A stretch of 50,968 bases of DNA from CAYOVG01 sp964407285 (GTDB taxonomy: Bacteria; Desulfobacterota; Syntrophobacteria; Syntrophobacterales; Syntrophobacteraceae): the NCBI GenBank assembly GCA_964407285.1, contig CAYOVG010000008.1, positions 1-50,968 of the forward strand. Direction: 5' to 3'. The translations under genes were made by a program, and so were the position numbers. Shown piece after piece: positions 1 through 8,267 of the stretch; positions within the stretch are counted from its first letter, which is position 1; every line of letters begins with the position of its first letter. The notes beneath the pieces are model-generated. The model did no database searches and was not told the origin of the DNA. It saw only the letters and a program-made list of their open reading frames with translations.

Positions 1-1
1 G

Positions 2-1621
2 TCTTACACCTTTGAAGAATACCTGGATCTCGTCAGAACCTTCCACGGACATCCGGCGCCGGGACTTATCCTGGGCGGATTCATGGTCGACCTGGCGCTG
101 AAGAACATGCCCGGCGACGTTCTCCTCGACGCCGTCAGCGAAACCACGTCCTGCCTTCCCGACGCCGTCCAGATCCTCACGCCGTGCACGGTGGGGAACG
201 GCTGGCTGAAGATCTTCAACCTCGGCCGCTTTGCGCTCAGCCTCTACGATAAATATGAAGGAAGAGGCGTTCGCGTGTTCGTCGATCCGCGGAAGCTGGA
301 AGACTGGTCGGAAATCAAGGCATGGCTTTACAAGCTCAAACCCAAGGCCGAACAGGATAATGACCTGCTCAATGCCCAGATGCGCCGGGCCGGAGCGGAT
401 ATCTGCAGCCTGCAGTCCATCCGCGTGCAGGCGCGCTTTTTGAGAAAACAGAGCAGAGGTTCGATCACCACCTGCGTCCTGTGCGGCGAACCCTACCCCC
501 TGCGCGACGGCGCGGTATGCCGGGGCTGCCGGGGCGAATCCCCGTACGAGGGCGACATCTGTTCCGTCGCCGCAAAGGAGAAAACGCCGGAACTCAAGGC
601 CGTGCCGATGGAGGAAGCGGTCGGCAAGACGGCCCTGCACGACATGACGATGGTCGTCGCGGGCGAAACCAAGGGTCCGGCGTTCAAGCGCGGCCAGGTG
701 ATCACGGCGGGCGACCTGTGCCGCCTCCAGCAGATGGGCAGGCACAGGGTCTACGTCGAGGAGGAAAGCGCGGCTTCCGGGGAATGGGTCCACGAAAACG
801 AAGCGGCGGCGGCGTTCGCGGAAGGAATGGCGGGGGACGGTATCGTCTATGAGGGGCCCGCGCGGGAGGGAAAGATCAATCTTCGCGCCGGACGCGACGG
901 CCTTCTCGTTGTCGAGGAGGACCGGCTGGAGAGGTTCAACATGATCCCCGGGGTCATGTGCGCGAGCCGCAAGACGTGCGCGACGGTTGCGGAAGGGCGC
1001 CCCGTCGCCGCCACAAGGGCCATTCCGCTCTACCTCCCGCGAGATGAATTCGAAAAGGCGCTCGCCGTGCTTCGCGAAGGCCCGCTGCTGAGGGTCGCCC
1101 CCATCCGCCGGGCGAGCGTGGGGATTCTCGTTACGGGCAGCGAGGTCTTCCAGGGGCTCATCGAGGACAAATTCGCCCCGATCGTCCGGTCGAAAGTCGA
1201 AAGGTACGGCTGCTCCGCGGTCGATACGATCATCGTGCCCGACGACCGGGAGGCCATAACGAATGCCGTGAAGAAGTTGCTGGAAGCCGGAGCCGACCTC
1301 ATAGTCACGACGGCGGGACTTTCCGTGGACCCGGACGACGTAACGCGCCAGGGGCTCCTGGACGCGGGAGCGACCGACCTGCTCCACGGCGCTCCGATCA
1401 TACCGGGAGCGATGCTCCTGCTCGCCCGTATCGGCGCGGCGCGGGTGATCGGCGTTCCGGCGTGCGCTCTCTACTTCAAGATCACCGGCTTCGACCTCGT
1501 CCTGCCGCGAGTCCTGGCGGACGTGACGATTACTCGCGGGGAACTCGCCCGGCTGGGACACGGGGCATTTTGCCTCGAATGCAAGGCCTGTACGTTCCCG
1601 AAATGTCCTTTCGGAGCATAG
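2..1621 (+). CDS. FmdE-like / MoeA-like molybdopterin-binding fusion protein (5' end outside window)
   Basis: The open frame enters from the window edge, so the start is missing; 539 residues are visible. The N-terminal part resembles FmdE (formylmethanofuran dehydrogenase subunit E family): a HGHPAPGLILG motif, then TPCTVGNGWLK. A zinc ribbon (CVLCG...CRGC) follows near visible residues 158-176. The second half is MoeA/MoCF-like: VGKTALHDMT and GPAFKRGQVI, then a molybdopterin-binding core with VTGSEVF and TTAGLSVDPDD. The C-terminus carries a cysteine cluster (CLECKACTFPKCPFG). In the family's HGHxCPG motif the cysteine is replaced here by alanine, so the canonical FmdE metal site may be altered. 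The neighbouring ModE-like and formate dehydrogenase genes suggest a role in Mo/W cofactor insertion or supply; that role is inferred. Confidence 0.85.
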   Translation, partial: SYTFEEYLDLVRTFHGHPAPGLILGGFMVDLALKNMPGDVLLDAVSETTSCLPDAVQILTPCTVGNGWLKIFNLGRFALSLYDKYEGRGVRVFVDPRKLEDWSEIKAWLYKLKPKAEQDNDLLNAQMRRAGADICSLQSIRVQARFLRKQSRGSITTCVLCGEPYPLRDGAVCRGCRGESPYEGDICSVAAKEKTPELKAVPMEEAVGKTALHDMTMVVAGETKGPAFKRGQVITAGDLCRLQQMGRHRVYVEEESAASGEWVHENEAAAAFAEGMAGDGIVYEGPAREGKINLRAGRDGLLVVEEDRLERFNMIPGVMCASRKTCATVAEGRPVAATRAIPLYLPRDEFEKALAVLREGPLLRVAPIRRASVGILVTGSEVFQGLIEDKFAPIVRSKVERYGCSAVDTIIVPDDREAITNAVKKLLEAGADLIVTTAGLSVDPDDVTRQGLLDAGATDLLHGAPIIPGAMLLLARIGAARVIGVPACALYFKITGFDLVLPRVLADVTITRGELARLGHGAFCLECKACTFPKCPFGA

Positions 1622-1709
1622 ACGAAAGAAGCCGGATAATGGTCGCTCCTGTCCGGCTTTCAGCGTCCAGTATCAAACATCCCTGAATTGATGCCGACGG
1701 AGGTTTCCC

Positions 1710-2093
1710 ATGAACGGCAATGAAAGCACCCCCACGGTAAGACTCCATTTGTGGCTGGAAACCGGCGGTGGTCTCTATTTCGGCCTCGGGCGCGCCATGC
1801 TCCTCGCCAAGATCGACCAGTACGGTTCCCTGAGAAAAGCGGCCGAGGAGTTGAACATGTCCTACCGGGCCGCATGGGGTAAGATCAAGAAGAGCGAAGA
1901 ACTGCTCGGAGTCAAGCTGATCGAGCAGGGCGGCAGCAAGAAGGAGGGCTACCATCTCACCGAAGCCGGTAAAGCCTTCATGGGGAAGTACATGGCGTGG
2001 TTCGACGAGGTGGAAAAGGAAGCTGTGAGAAAAGCCCGTGAAATGCTCCCCTGCTGCGTCAAGAGCTTCGATGGAGAACAGGCGGAAGAATAA
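1710..2093 (+). CDS. ModE-like winged-helix regulator, DNA-binding domain only
   Basis: A 127-residue protein with the ModE N-terminal / LysR-type winged helix: FGLGRAMLLAKIDQYGSLRKA, then AAEELNMSYRAAWGKIKKSE, then a wing ending YHLTEAGKAF. E. coli ModE is about twice as long because it carries two C-terminal molybdate-binding (TOBE/MOP) domains. These are absent, so the protein either does not sense oxyanion directly or uses another partner. The C-terminus ends with a Cys pair (PCC). The start ATG has a GGAGG about 6 bases upstream. The gene lies 88 bp behind the FmdE-MoeA gene on the same strand and just before an 11-bp perfect palindrome. A role as molybdenum/tungsten or formate dehydrogenase regulator is inferred from family and context. 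Confidence 0.85.
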   Translation: MNGNESTPTVRLHLWLETGGGLYFGLGRAMLLAKIDQYGSLRKAAEELNMSYRAAWGKIKKSEELLGVKLIEQGGSKKEGYHLTEAGKAFMGKYMAWFDEVEKEAVRKAREMLPCCVKSFDGEQAEE

Positions 2094-2124
2094 CCCGGAC
2101 CAGTTCGCCAAGGAGTCGTTATGC

Positions 2125-2150
2125 TAGATTTAGCAGTTATGCTAAATCTA
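2125..2150. promoter_or_regulatory. Perfect 11-bp inverted repeat after the ModE-like gene (candidate operator)
   Basis: TAGATTTAGCA at 2125-2135 and TGCTAAATCTA at 2140-2150 are perfect reverse complements separated by GTTA. The AT-rich arms, the lack of a trailing T tract and the position between a ModE-like gene and a formate dehydrogenase relic suggest a protein-binding site rather than a terminator. A ModE-type function is inference only. Confidence 0.5.
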
Positions 2151-2284
2151 ACAAATTGAAATAGCTCCCTATATATATTATCAAACCCCTGTGGTTCGTC
2201 TTTTCCGCCGCATCTGCCGTCGCCGGGAGCAGCCGGTCCGAAGATGGAGGTGCGGCCGGCGTTTGACGATTCCGACCATCCGGC

Positions 2285-2458
2285 CCCTTCAAGTGCGGCG
2301 ACCAGGAAGTCCACCAGGTCGGCATGACTTTCAATTACGGATGGCTGTTCCCGAAGGACTGCGGCGACAGCGCCAACCTGCTCACCCCGACGGTCGGAGA
2401 CGGCAACACCATGACGCCCGAATACAAGGCTTTCATGGTGAACGTGACGAAGGTATAG
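2285..2458 (+). pseudogene. Formate dehydrogenase alpha-subunit remnant (C-terminus only)
   Basis: In one frame this reads FKCGDQEVHQVGM, TFNYGWLFPKDCGDSANLLT, then PTVGDGNTMTPEYKAFMV and a stop. This is the characteristic C-terminal tail of the large catalytic subunit of periplasmic-type formate dehydrogenases of sulfate reducers. Nothing of the other roughly 950 residues is present upstream; the sequence before about 2285 no longer matches. It is followed, 13 bases after the stop, by an fdhB-like start with a GGAGG ribosome site, which is the normal fdhAB order. I read it as the 3' stub of a deleted fdhA. Confidence 0.8.
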
Positions 2459-2471
2459 GAGGGCTCAAGAC

Positions 2472-2822
2472 ATGGCTGATGGCAAATCCATAATGGTCGA
2501 ATACCTCCAGGTGCACGGCCTGCCGCGGCTGTCAGGTCGCCTGCAAACAGTGGCACGGCCTTCCCGGAACAAAAACGAAGCAGTTGGGGACCTACCGGAA
2601 TCCCCAGGACCTGTCCTCCGACACATGGAAGCTCGTACGCTTCGCGGAAGGCAGGCGTGAAGACGGAAAGCCCTACTGGTACTTCTTTTCCGACCAGTGC
2701 AGGCACTGCCTGGACCCGCCGTGCGCGGACGCCGTCCAGGGTTATTCGCAAGAGGGCGTAGTCCGGGACGAGGCGACCGGGGCGATTCTCTATACCGGCA
2801 AGTCGAAGGAGGCCCCGTTCGA
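2472..2822 (+). pseudogene. Formate dehydrogenase beta (Fe-S) subunit remnant, frameshifted and truncated
   Basis: The gene starts MADGKSIMVEY behind GGAGG and should continue with the first ferredoxin motif. That motif (CTACRGCQVACKQWHGLPGT) appears in the +1 frame. One extra C in the ATACCTCC stretch near 2504 explains the shift. The new frame reads on through TYRNPQDLSSDTWKLVRFAE and a second Cys cluster (CRHCLDPPCADA) to ATGAILYTGKSKEA. It then loses similarity at about 2820, where FdhE sequence begins in a different frame. Only about half of a normal FdhB (roughly 215-240 residues) remains. With one frameshift and one deletion junction it cannot make a working electron-transfer subunit. 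Confidence 0.8.
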
Positions 2823-3457
2823 GACTGAAAACGGTTTACGACGGGATCATGGACGGCTCCATCGACGCGGGCAAGGTTTTCATCGCGGCGCGACCGGAAT
2901 GGGAAACGGGCGAAACGACGATGCTCTCGCCGTTGCCGGCGTCCGTGACTCCCCGGGCGCTTTCTTTCGCCCTGGGGCAGGTCGCGAGGCCCCTGGTCGA
3001 GAGGCTTTCCGAAGGGATGAGTCCTCTTATCGAAAGTCTCAACTGGGTCAAGGGGTACTGCCCCATCTGCGGTACGATGCCCGAGTTCGCTTTCCTGCGG
3101 GGAGACGGGGGGCAAAGATGGCTCAGGTGCGCATCATGCGGTCATGAGTGGCGCTTCACGCGTCTCATCTGCCCTTTTTGCGAAAGCGACAACCAGGAGG
3201 ACTTCGAAATCTATTTCGTGGAAGACCGCGCGCATGAGAAAATCGAGGTATGCCTCGGGTGCAAGCGCTACGTGTTGACCGTGGATTCCAGGGACCGGTC
3301 CGGAACGGAAATAGCGCATGAAGTCGCCGCCGTCGGCCTGATGCACCTCGATGTAATCGCGCAACGGAAAGGCTTTCATCCGGTGGCCGTTTGCCTGTGG
3401 AACACCGTGGAGGTGAGCGCGCTTTCGGAAGGCGAGTCTCGAGCGCCCCGGATGTAG
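2823..3457 (+). pseudogene. fdhE: FdhE-like formate dehydrogenase accessory protein, N-terminally truncated
   Basis: An FdhE-type sequence with its diagnostic zinc-binding pairs: CPICGTMPEFAF, LRCASCGHEW, CPFCES and VCLGCKRYV. FdhE is a cytoplasmic maturation factor for formate dehydrogenase. FdhE proteins are usually about 280-310 residues; here similarity begins abruptly at the end of the fdhB remnant (about 2823). An ATG at 2849 would give 202 residues, missing roughly the first third. There is no convincing ribosome site before that ATG. The simplest reading is a deletion that removed the 3' half of fdhB and the 5' third of fdhE. A translated, partly functional C-terminal zinc domain cannot be excluded, because the remaining 200 codons contain no stop. 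Confidence 0.7.
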
Positions 3458-3758
3458 GCGCTCATGCATGCCGGTCCGGCGGAGGGCGACGGTGCGCCTT
3501 TGCCCACCATTGTATCCGCGGAGCTACGCGCGCGGTCCGACGGAGGAACACCATCCATACCGAGGAAAGCGGACGGCGCGTGAGCCGAGCGCGAGCGCAA
3601 CTCCGCGCCAGGGGGATTATTTTGTGCTCGCATATATGTCTAGTTTGACATAATATCCTAAATCGTTTATTCGTCTTACGGGTTGCGCCGGGACCGTCCC
3701 CGCCGGTGCGTTCTCTGAACCGTGACTTGAACATGACTTGAGAGGAGCTGTTTCTACC
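3458..3758. other. Intergenic region between fdhE remnant and fdhA
   Basis: No credible gene. The first 140 bases are GC-rich and featureless. The composition turns AT-rich near 3620, where a palindrome and a promoter-like sequence lie (separate entry). The last 20 bases carry the ribosome site for fdhA. Confidence 0.6.
3635..3673 (+). promoter_or_regulatory. Candidate fdhA promoter with overlapping palindrome
   Basis: TATGTC at 3635-3640 and GACATA at 3647-3652 form a perfect inverted repeat around TAGTTT. The right arm overlaps TTGACA (3645-3650), a consensus -35 box. A TATTCG at 3668-3673, 17 bases on, is a weak -10. The arrangement fits repression by a dimeric regulator bound over the -35. 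Start of transcription near 3680 is inferred. Confidence 0.4.
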
Positions 3759-5822
3759 ATGGATTATAAGTCGGTAATCACAACATGCCCTTATTGCGCC
3801 TGCGGCTGCGGAATGTGCCTCGAAGTCCTGGACGGCGAGATCATCAAGACTCTGCCGTCTAAGACAAGCCCTACGAACAGCGGAAAGCTCTGTATCAAGG
3901 GCTGGAATGTCCATGAATTCATCCAGCACAAAGACCGGCTGAAAACGCCCCTCATCCGCGAAAACGGTTCCTTCCGGAAGGCAAGCTGGGAGGAGGGTCT
4001 GGACTACGCCACCAGGGAGCTTACCAGGATCAGGGATACCTACGGTCCGGACAGTATTGGATTTCTTACTTCGGCCCGTTGCACGAATGAAGAGAACTAC
4101 ATGCTCCAGAAGCTGGCCCGCACGGCCGTCGGCACCAACAACGTAGACCACTGCGCCCGCCTCTGACACGGTCCCACGGTGGCAGGTCTTGCCCTCGCAT
4201 TCGGAAGCGGCGCCATGACGAATTCGTTCGACGAAATCATCGACGCCAACTGCATTTTCGCCATCGGCTCCAATACCACGGTTGCCCATCCCATCGTGGC
4301 GACGCGCCTGTTCCGGGCCAAAGCCAAGGGAAACACGCTGATAGTGGCCGATCCCAGGAAGACCCACATCGCCAGGATGGCCGACATCCATGTCCAGCAC
4401 AAACTCGGGACCGATGTCGCGCTGCTCAACGGCATGATGCATGTCATCCACAAAAGCGGCCTCCATAATCGATCGTTCATCGATGAACGGTGCGAAAACT
4501 TCGATGCCCTCGTCGAAATGATCGAGAAGTATCCGCCCGAGGTGGCGGCCGAGATAACGGGCGTGGACGCATCGACCATCATCGAGGTGGCGAAGATCTA
4601 CGCAACGTCGAAAAACAGCTCGATCGTCTACTGTCTCGGCATCACCCAGCACTGGACGGCGGTGGACAACGTCAAGAGCCTGGCGAACCTGGCCATGATC
4701 ACCGGCCAGATCGGGAGACCATCCACGGGCGTAAATCCGTTGCGCGGACAGAACAACGTGCAGGGAGCCTGCGACATGGGCGGGCTGCCCAACCTCTATC
4801 CCGGTTACCAGGCCGTTACCGTGCCGGAAACCCGGGAAAAATTCGAGACTGCCTGGGGAAAGAAGCTCTCCCCCAATATCGGGCTCACCATCATGGAGAT
4901 GATGCAGGCCTGTATCGACGGCAAGATCAAGGCGATGGTCATATTTGGGGAAAACCCCGTGATGAGCGACCCGGATTCCAACCACGTGAAACATGCCCTG
5001 GAATCGACGGAGTTCTTGATGTGCCTGGACATTTTCCCGACTCCGACGACGGCGGTGGCGAACCTGGTGCTGCCGGGGGCGTCATTCGCCGAGTGCGACG
5101 GCACTTTCACCAATTCGGAGCGTCGCGTTCAGCGGGTGCGCCGAGCCGTCGAGCCGATGGCGGGGAAGCTCAACTGGCAGGTTTTTCAGGAACTGTCGAC
5201 TCGACTGGGCTATCCCATGCACTACGACTCGTCGGAAGAGATCTACAGGGAGATGGCGTCCCTGAGCCCGCCGTTCGGGGGTATCAGCTATCCGCGAATC
5301 GAGGAAAAGGGTATTTGCTGGCCCTGCCCTGCTCCGGACCATCCGGGAACGCCCATCCTGCATGTCGGGAAGTTCACCCGGGGGCGCGGACTCTTCCATG
5401 CGATCGAATTCAAACCGCCCGCGGAGGTCCCGGATGAGGAATACCCCATGTGGATGACCACGGGGACGGAGTACGCCCATTACCTCACGGCTACCATGAC
5501 GAGGCGGTGCAAAACCCTGAACCGGGAGATGCCCGAATTGCTGACGGACCTCAACCCGGAGGACGGCGAGCGGATGGGGATCGCTCACGGCGAGTACGTG
5601 CGTGTGAGCAGTCGTCGAGGGTCCATTGTTTCCAAAGTGATGATAACGGACCGGGTCAAACCCGGCATGATCTTCATGCCCCTCCATTACGAAGAGGCGG
5701 CGGCGAACATTCTGACCAGCCCGGCGCTGGACCCCATCAGCAAGACTCCCGAGTACAAGGTCTGCGCCGTCCGGGTGGACAAGCTCGACGAGCAGCCCGT
5801 TCAGCAGCAGGATGCGTGTTAG
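3759..5822 (+). CDS. fdhA: Formate dehydrogenase catalytic subunit, selenocysteine-containing, cytoplasmic type
   Basis: A 687-residue molybdopterin oxidoreductase, close in length to E. coli FdhH (715). The in-frame TGA at 4164-4166 (residue 136) lies in NVDHCARL-Sec-HGPTVAGL, the family's active site with Sec followed by His. It must be read through: strong FdhA sequence continues on both sides and a SECIS-like hairpin follows at once. The N-terminus has the [4Fe-4S] motif C10, C13, C17 and C45 (CPYCACGCG...GKLCIKGW). The C-terminus is the MGD-binding domain (LNPEDGERMGIAHGEYVRV). There is no Tat signal, so a cytoplasmic location is likely. ATG 3759 is chosen for its GAGGAG 10 bases upstream; an in-frame TTG at 3738 has no such site. 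No beta or gamma subunit follows, so its electron partner must be encoded elsewhere. Confidence 0.95.
4164..4193 (+). promoter_or_regulatory. Bacterial SECIS element with Sec UGA codon
   Basis: The UGA at 4164-4166 is followed by a short hairpin, GGCA (4181-4184), loop GGTCT (4185-4189), TGCC (4190-4193). In E. coli fdhF the SelB-binding hairpin likewise presents a GGUCU-type loop about 17 bases after UGA. The match in spacing and loop supports selenocysteine insertion. Confidence 0.85.
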
Positions 5823-5840
5823 CCGTTTCGTTGACGAGCA

Positions 5841-5883
5841 ATGGGCCAGGGAATCGCTGTCCCGCTGATTCCTGGCCCATTTA
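5841..5883 (+). terminator. Terminator of fdhA
   Basis: TGGGCCAGGGAATC pairs with GATTCCTGGCCCA (one bulged base) around an 11-base loop, followed by a short T run, 18 bases after the fdhA stop. Confidence 0.7.
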
Positions 5884-5885
5884 CC

Positions 5886-5960
5886 GCCATGGACCCCATA
5901 CCCGAAATACTGTACTACCCTCCCTTCGGATGGGGTGAATACAGTATTTCATTCCATGGC
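5886..5960. other. Large nested inverted repeat after fdhA (structured RNA or MITE-like element)
   Basis: GCCATGGA (5886-5893) pairs perfectly with TCCATGGC (5953-5960). Inside, GAAATACTGTA (5904-5914) pairs perfectly with TACAGTATTTC (5940-5950). Inside that, ACCC and TCC pair with GGGT and GGA around CTTC. The two strands of the outer internal loop are unequal (10 versus 2 bases). It codes for nothing evident. A strong terminator follows 55 bases later, so a short stable transcript could start here. A small mobile element is an equal possibility. Confidence 0.55.
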
Positions 5961-6014
5961 GAATGTAATACAATGTCCCTCAGATTACGCCTGTGTGAAA
6001 CACCATACTTCAGC

Positions 6015-6052
6015 GCCGGATGGAGGCTCCCCCCTCCATCCGGCATTTTTTT
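6015..6052 (+). terminator. Strong rho-independent terminator
   Basis: GCCGGATGGAGG (6015-6026) pairs perfectly over 12 bp with CCTCCATCCGGC (6033-6044), followed by ATTTTTTT. It reads on the + strand. No + strand gene lies between it and the fdhA terminator, so it backs up fdhA termination or ends a short RNA starting after 5884. Confidence 0.85.
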
Positions 6053-6218
6053 CCCGACGACGCCTACGGACATCCGACCGGGGATGAAGCGCCGAGGCGG
6101 GTGGCTGCCTTCGCATAACCGCCGGCCCGGGCGCTGCATCCGATCTTCCGCATACGGAAACACGGCGAGGCCTTCCCCCGCCCCGTAGGCGGGCGGGGCG
6201 GCCGATCGGCCGGTTGGT

Positions 6219-7019
6219 TCAACCCCACAGGCCGGCGCTGCGTTCGAATTGCTGGACGCGGTACGGCGTGAACCTGGAGCCGTTCCACATATGGACCGTG
6301 AGTTCGACACGGCCGTTATCGACGGTGATGCAGTTATATGCATTGTGTTCGCCGTTGCGTGTGCGCCGGGAGGTGGCGGTGCCGGCCTGTATCACCAGAG
6401 TGGAGCCTTTCTGAGTCGTGTACACCGAGTGGGTCTTCGCCGTGTAGCTCATATGGAAGTGGCCTGCGAGGGCCATATCGGGGTTGCACCCCTCGGCCAG
6501 CAGAAACAGTCTTTCGGCGCGTCCCACGGCAGGTTCGCCCTCCTGGCCCGGCGGGACGACGAACGGGTGGTGGGTGACCAGCACTTTGAAGGCCTCCGGG
6601 GGGGCGGCGCAGAACCGGTCGCGGATGGTCTGAATCTGTTCGATGGATATCCTCCCGTTTTTGAAGGTGAACGACCGCGCGGTGCTGATTCCCAGAACGG
6701 CGATTTCCCCGTCCTGGTGGAAAGGCAAGAGGTCGGGGGTGATATACGCCTTGTAGCGGTCGAGCGGCATGAAGAAACGGCGGATTACGTCGTAGAGGGG
6801 CACGTCGTGATTGCCGGGCACGACGATTTGCGGAAACGGTATGCGGTCCAGGAACGCGCGGGCTTCCCGGTACTGACCCGCGGTCGCCCGCTGGGTGAGG
6901 TCTCCGCTGACGACGACCAGGTCGGGCCGGAGGTCCGCCAGGCTGTCCAGCAGCCCCTCCGCTATTTCCTGTACCACGGTCCCGAAGTGGAGGTCGGATA
7001 TGTGCGCGATTGCTTTCAT
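6219..7019 (-). CDS. Calcineurin-like metallophosphoesterase
   Basis: A 266-residue cytoplasmic phosphoesterase with the full set of dimetal motifs: SDLHFG (D9, H11), SGDLTQ, PGNHDV, VTHHPF and AGHFHMS. These match the 3',5'-cyclic nucleotide / generic Ser/Thr phosphatase-like branch; the substrate cannot be told from sequence. There is no signal peptide. It is the last gene of a long - strand run and lies 15 bp behind a lipid kinase gene, with which it is probably co-transcribed. Together they might handle a phosphorylated lipid or headgroup, but that link is inferred from adjacency only. Confidence 0.9.
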   Translation of the reverse strand: MKAIAHISDLHFGTVVQEIAEGLLDSLADLRPDLVVVSGDLTQRATAGQYREARAFLDRIPFPQIVVPGNHDVPLYDVIRRFFMPLDRYKAYITPDLLPFHQDGEIAVLGISTARSFTFKNGRISIEQIQTIRDRFCAAPPEAFKVLVTHHPFVVPPGQEGEPAVGRAERLFLLAEGCNPDMALAGHFHMSYTAKTHSVYTTQKGSTLVIQAGTATSRRTRNGEHNAYNCITVDNGRVELTVHMWNGSRFTPYRVQQFERSAGLWG

Positions 7020-7034
7020 CGTACGACAGTCACG

Positions 7035-8099
7035 TCACGGGGCAAGGGCGCCGGGAAAGATGACATTGAGCGCCCCGGGCAGGATACGGGCGTGAAGCGG
7101 CGTTCTCATCTTGTAGAGTTCTCCATCCAGGGCGACCCTGAGTTTCCTGTGGCGGCTCCTTATGGTCAGCTCGGAGGCGTCCATCTCGACAAGTTCCGGT
7201 GCTTCCCGAATCCGCCCCAGGAGGGTCCTTATCCCGATGCTCGCCAGTCCCAGCCGCTTCATTCCATGGGAATAGAATACGCACAGTTTTCCATCCTCGA
7301 GGGACTCGCGTTTGGTGTACGCGGGGAACCTGGGATCGTAGCGGTTGTTTCCAAGGAACAGGAAGGGCGTTTGTACGTATTCCAGGGCGCCTTCCTTTTC
7401 AATCAGGAGGTTGTACGCCGGCAGTTTCCACATGAGCTTGAGGAGCGCGTAGGCCATGGCCGCATACTTGCTCAACCCCAGCCGCTCCATGTACCGCTCC
7501 CGTCTCCGTACGGCTTCGGGATACATGCCGATGGATGCGTTGTTGACGAAGACCCGGCCGTTGACTTCGCCAATGTCCACCGTCCGGGGGGCGCCCCGGA
7601 CGAGCGCCCGGACCGCGTCGTCGAGGAACACCGGCGTATCCAGGCTCTGAGAGAAATGGTTCAGCGTGCCGAGGGGCAACACGCCAAGAATCCTGGATGA
7701 ACCATGAATGTAGCTCACAGCGGTGTTTACGGAGCCGTCTCCTCCGCCGACGATCAGCACTTCCGCGTCGGAGCGGGCTGCGGCCCTCAAGACGGCGGCA
7801 AATTCCGGGGGAGCGGCGAGACGAAGGTCCGCATCCACGCCGGCCTCCCTGAAGATGCCCGCGATGCGGTCTCTATCGAAAACGCCGGGGTTTCCGGACA
7901 GGGCTCCGGCCTTCCTGTTCATGACGACCACGACCTTCCTACCGGCCATGAAGCTCCGCTCCGGCGGCGGGGGTGAGGATGCGGGTGAAAGCGCGGGGGC
8001 GGTTTCGGACGCGGGCGCGGATGTCGTCGTGGATGCGGACGCGGCGGATGTGGACCCGATCTGCTCCCGTGTGGACTCGGTTTCCTGTAGTAACATCAT
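7035..8099 (-). CDS. Diacylglycerol/sphingosine kinase-family lipid kinase
   Basis: A DAGK-catalytic (YegS-like) protein of 354 residues from the start chosen here. The core begins MAGRKVVVVMNRKAGALSGN and has the nucleotide-binding GGGDGSVN (about residues 118-125) and PLGTLNHFSQ. The C-terminal lobe (DGELYKMRTPLHARILP) is typical. About 50 residues of Ala/Ser/Thr/Pro-rich sequence precede the kinase core and look disordered. ATG 8099 or the adjacent 8096 has a GAGGTG ribosome site. ATG 7949, right at the core, is another candidate with GGAG upstream, and an in-frame ATG at 8162 lacks one. The product would phosphorylate a membrane lipid, perhaps diacylglycerol or an undecaprenyl/isoprenoid-type lipid linked to glycan synthesis; the substrate is not known. 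Confidence 0.85.
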   Translation of the reverse strand: MMLLQETESTREQIGSTSAASASTTTSAPASETAPALSPASSPPPPERSFMAGRKVVVVMNRKAGALSGNPGVFDRDRIAGIFREAGVDADLRLAAPPEFAAVLRAAARSDAEVLIVGGGDGSVNTAVSYIHGSSRILGVLPLGTLNHFSQSLDTPVFLDDAVRALVRGAPRTVDIGEVNGRVFVNNASIGMYPEAVRRRERYMERLGLSKYAAMAYALLKLMWKLPAYNLLIEKEGALEYVQTPFLFLGNNRYDPRFPAYTKRESLEDGKLCVFYSHGMKRLGLASIGIRTLLGRIREAPELVEMDASELTIRSRHRKLRVALDGELYKMRTPLHARILPGALNVIFPGALAP

Positions 8100-8267
8100 G
8101 ACACCTCGTGTGGTCCGGGCATGCGGGCGGAGAAAAGCGTCGCCCTCCAGTCCCTTGGACATTACAGGCCGGAAAGTTGAAACACTCTTTTCAGTTTTGC
8201 GCGTTAAGCTGCTGATATTAAAGTAAGTTAAGAAAAGAGGCAGTCAATACGGGAGTCGGCATGGGAC

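Noticed and set aside
3759..4166. Short truncated fdhA ending at TGA 4164
   Set aside because: Conserved FdhA sequence continues in frame beyond TGA, and a SECIS-like hairpin follows, so TGA is read as selenocysteine.
3462..4994. Long - strand open frame opposite fdhA
   Set aside because: Antisense to formate dehydrogenase, with no family resemblance; fdhA explains the coding signal.
6249..7700. Long + strand open frame opposite the phosphoesterase and lipid kinase genes
   Set aside because: It is antisense to two well-supported genes, has no ribosome site and no recognisable protein sequence; such frames are common in GC-rich DNA.
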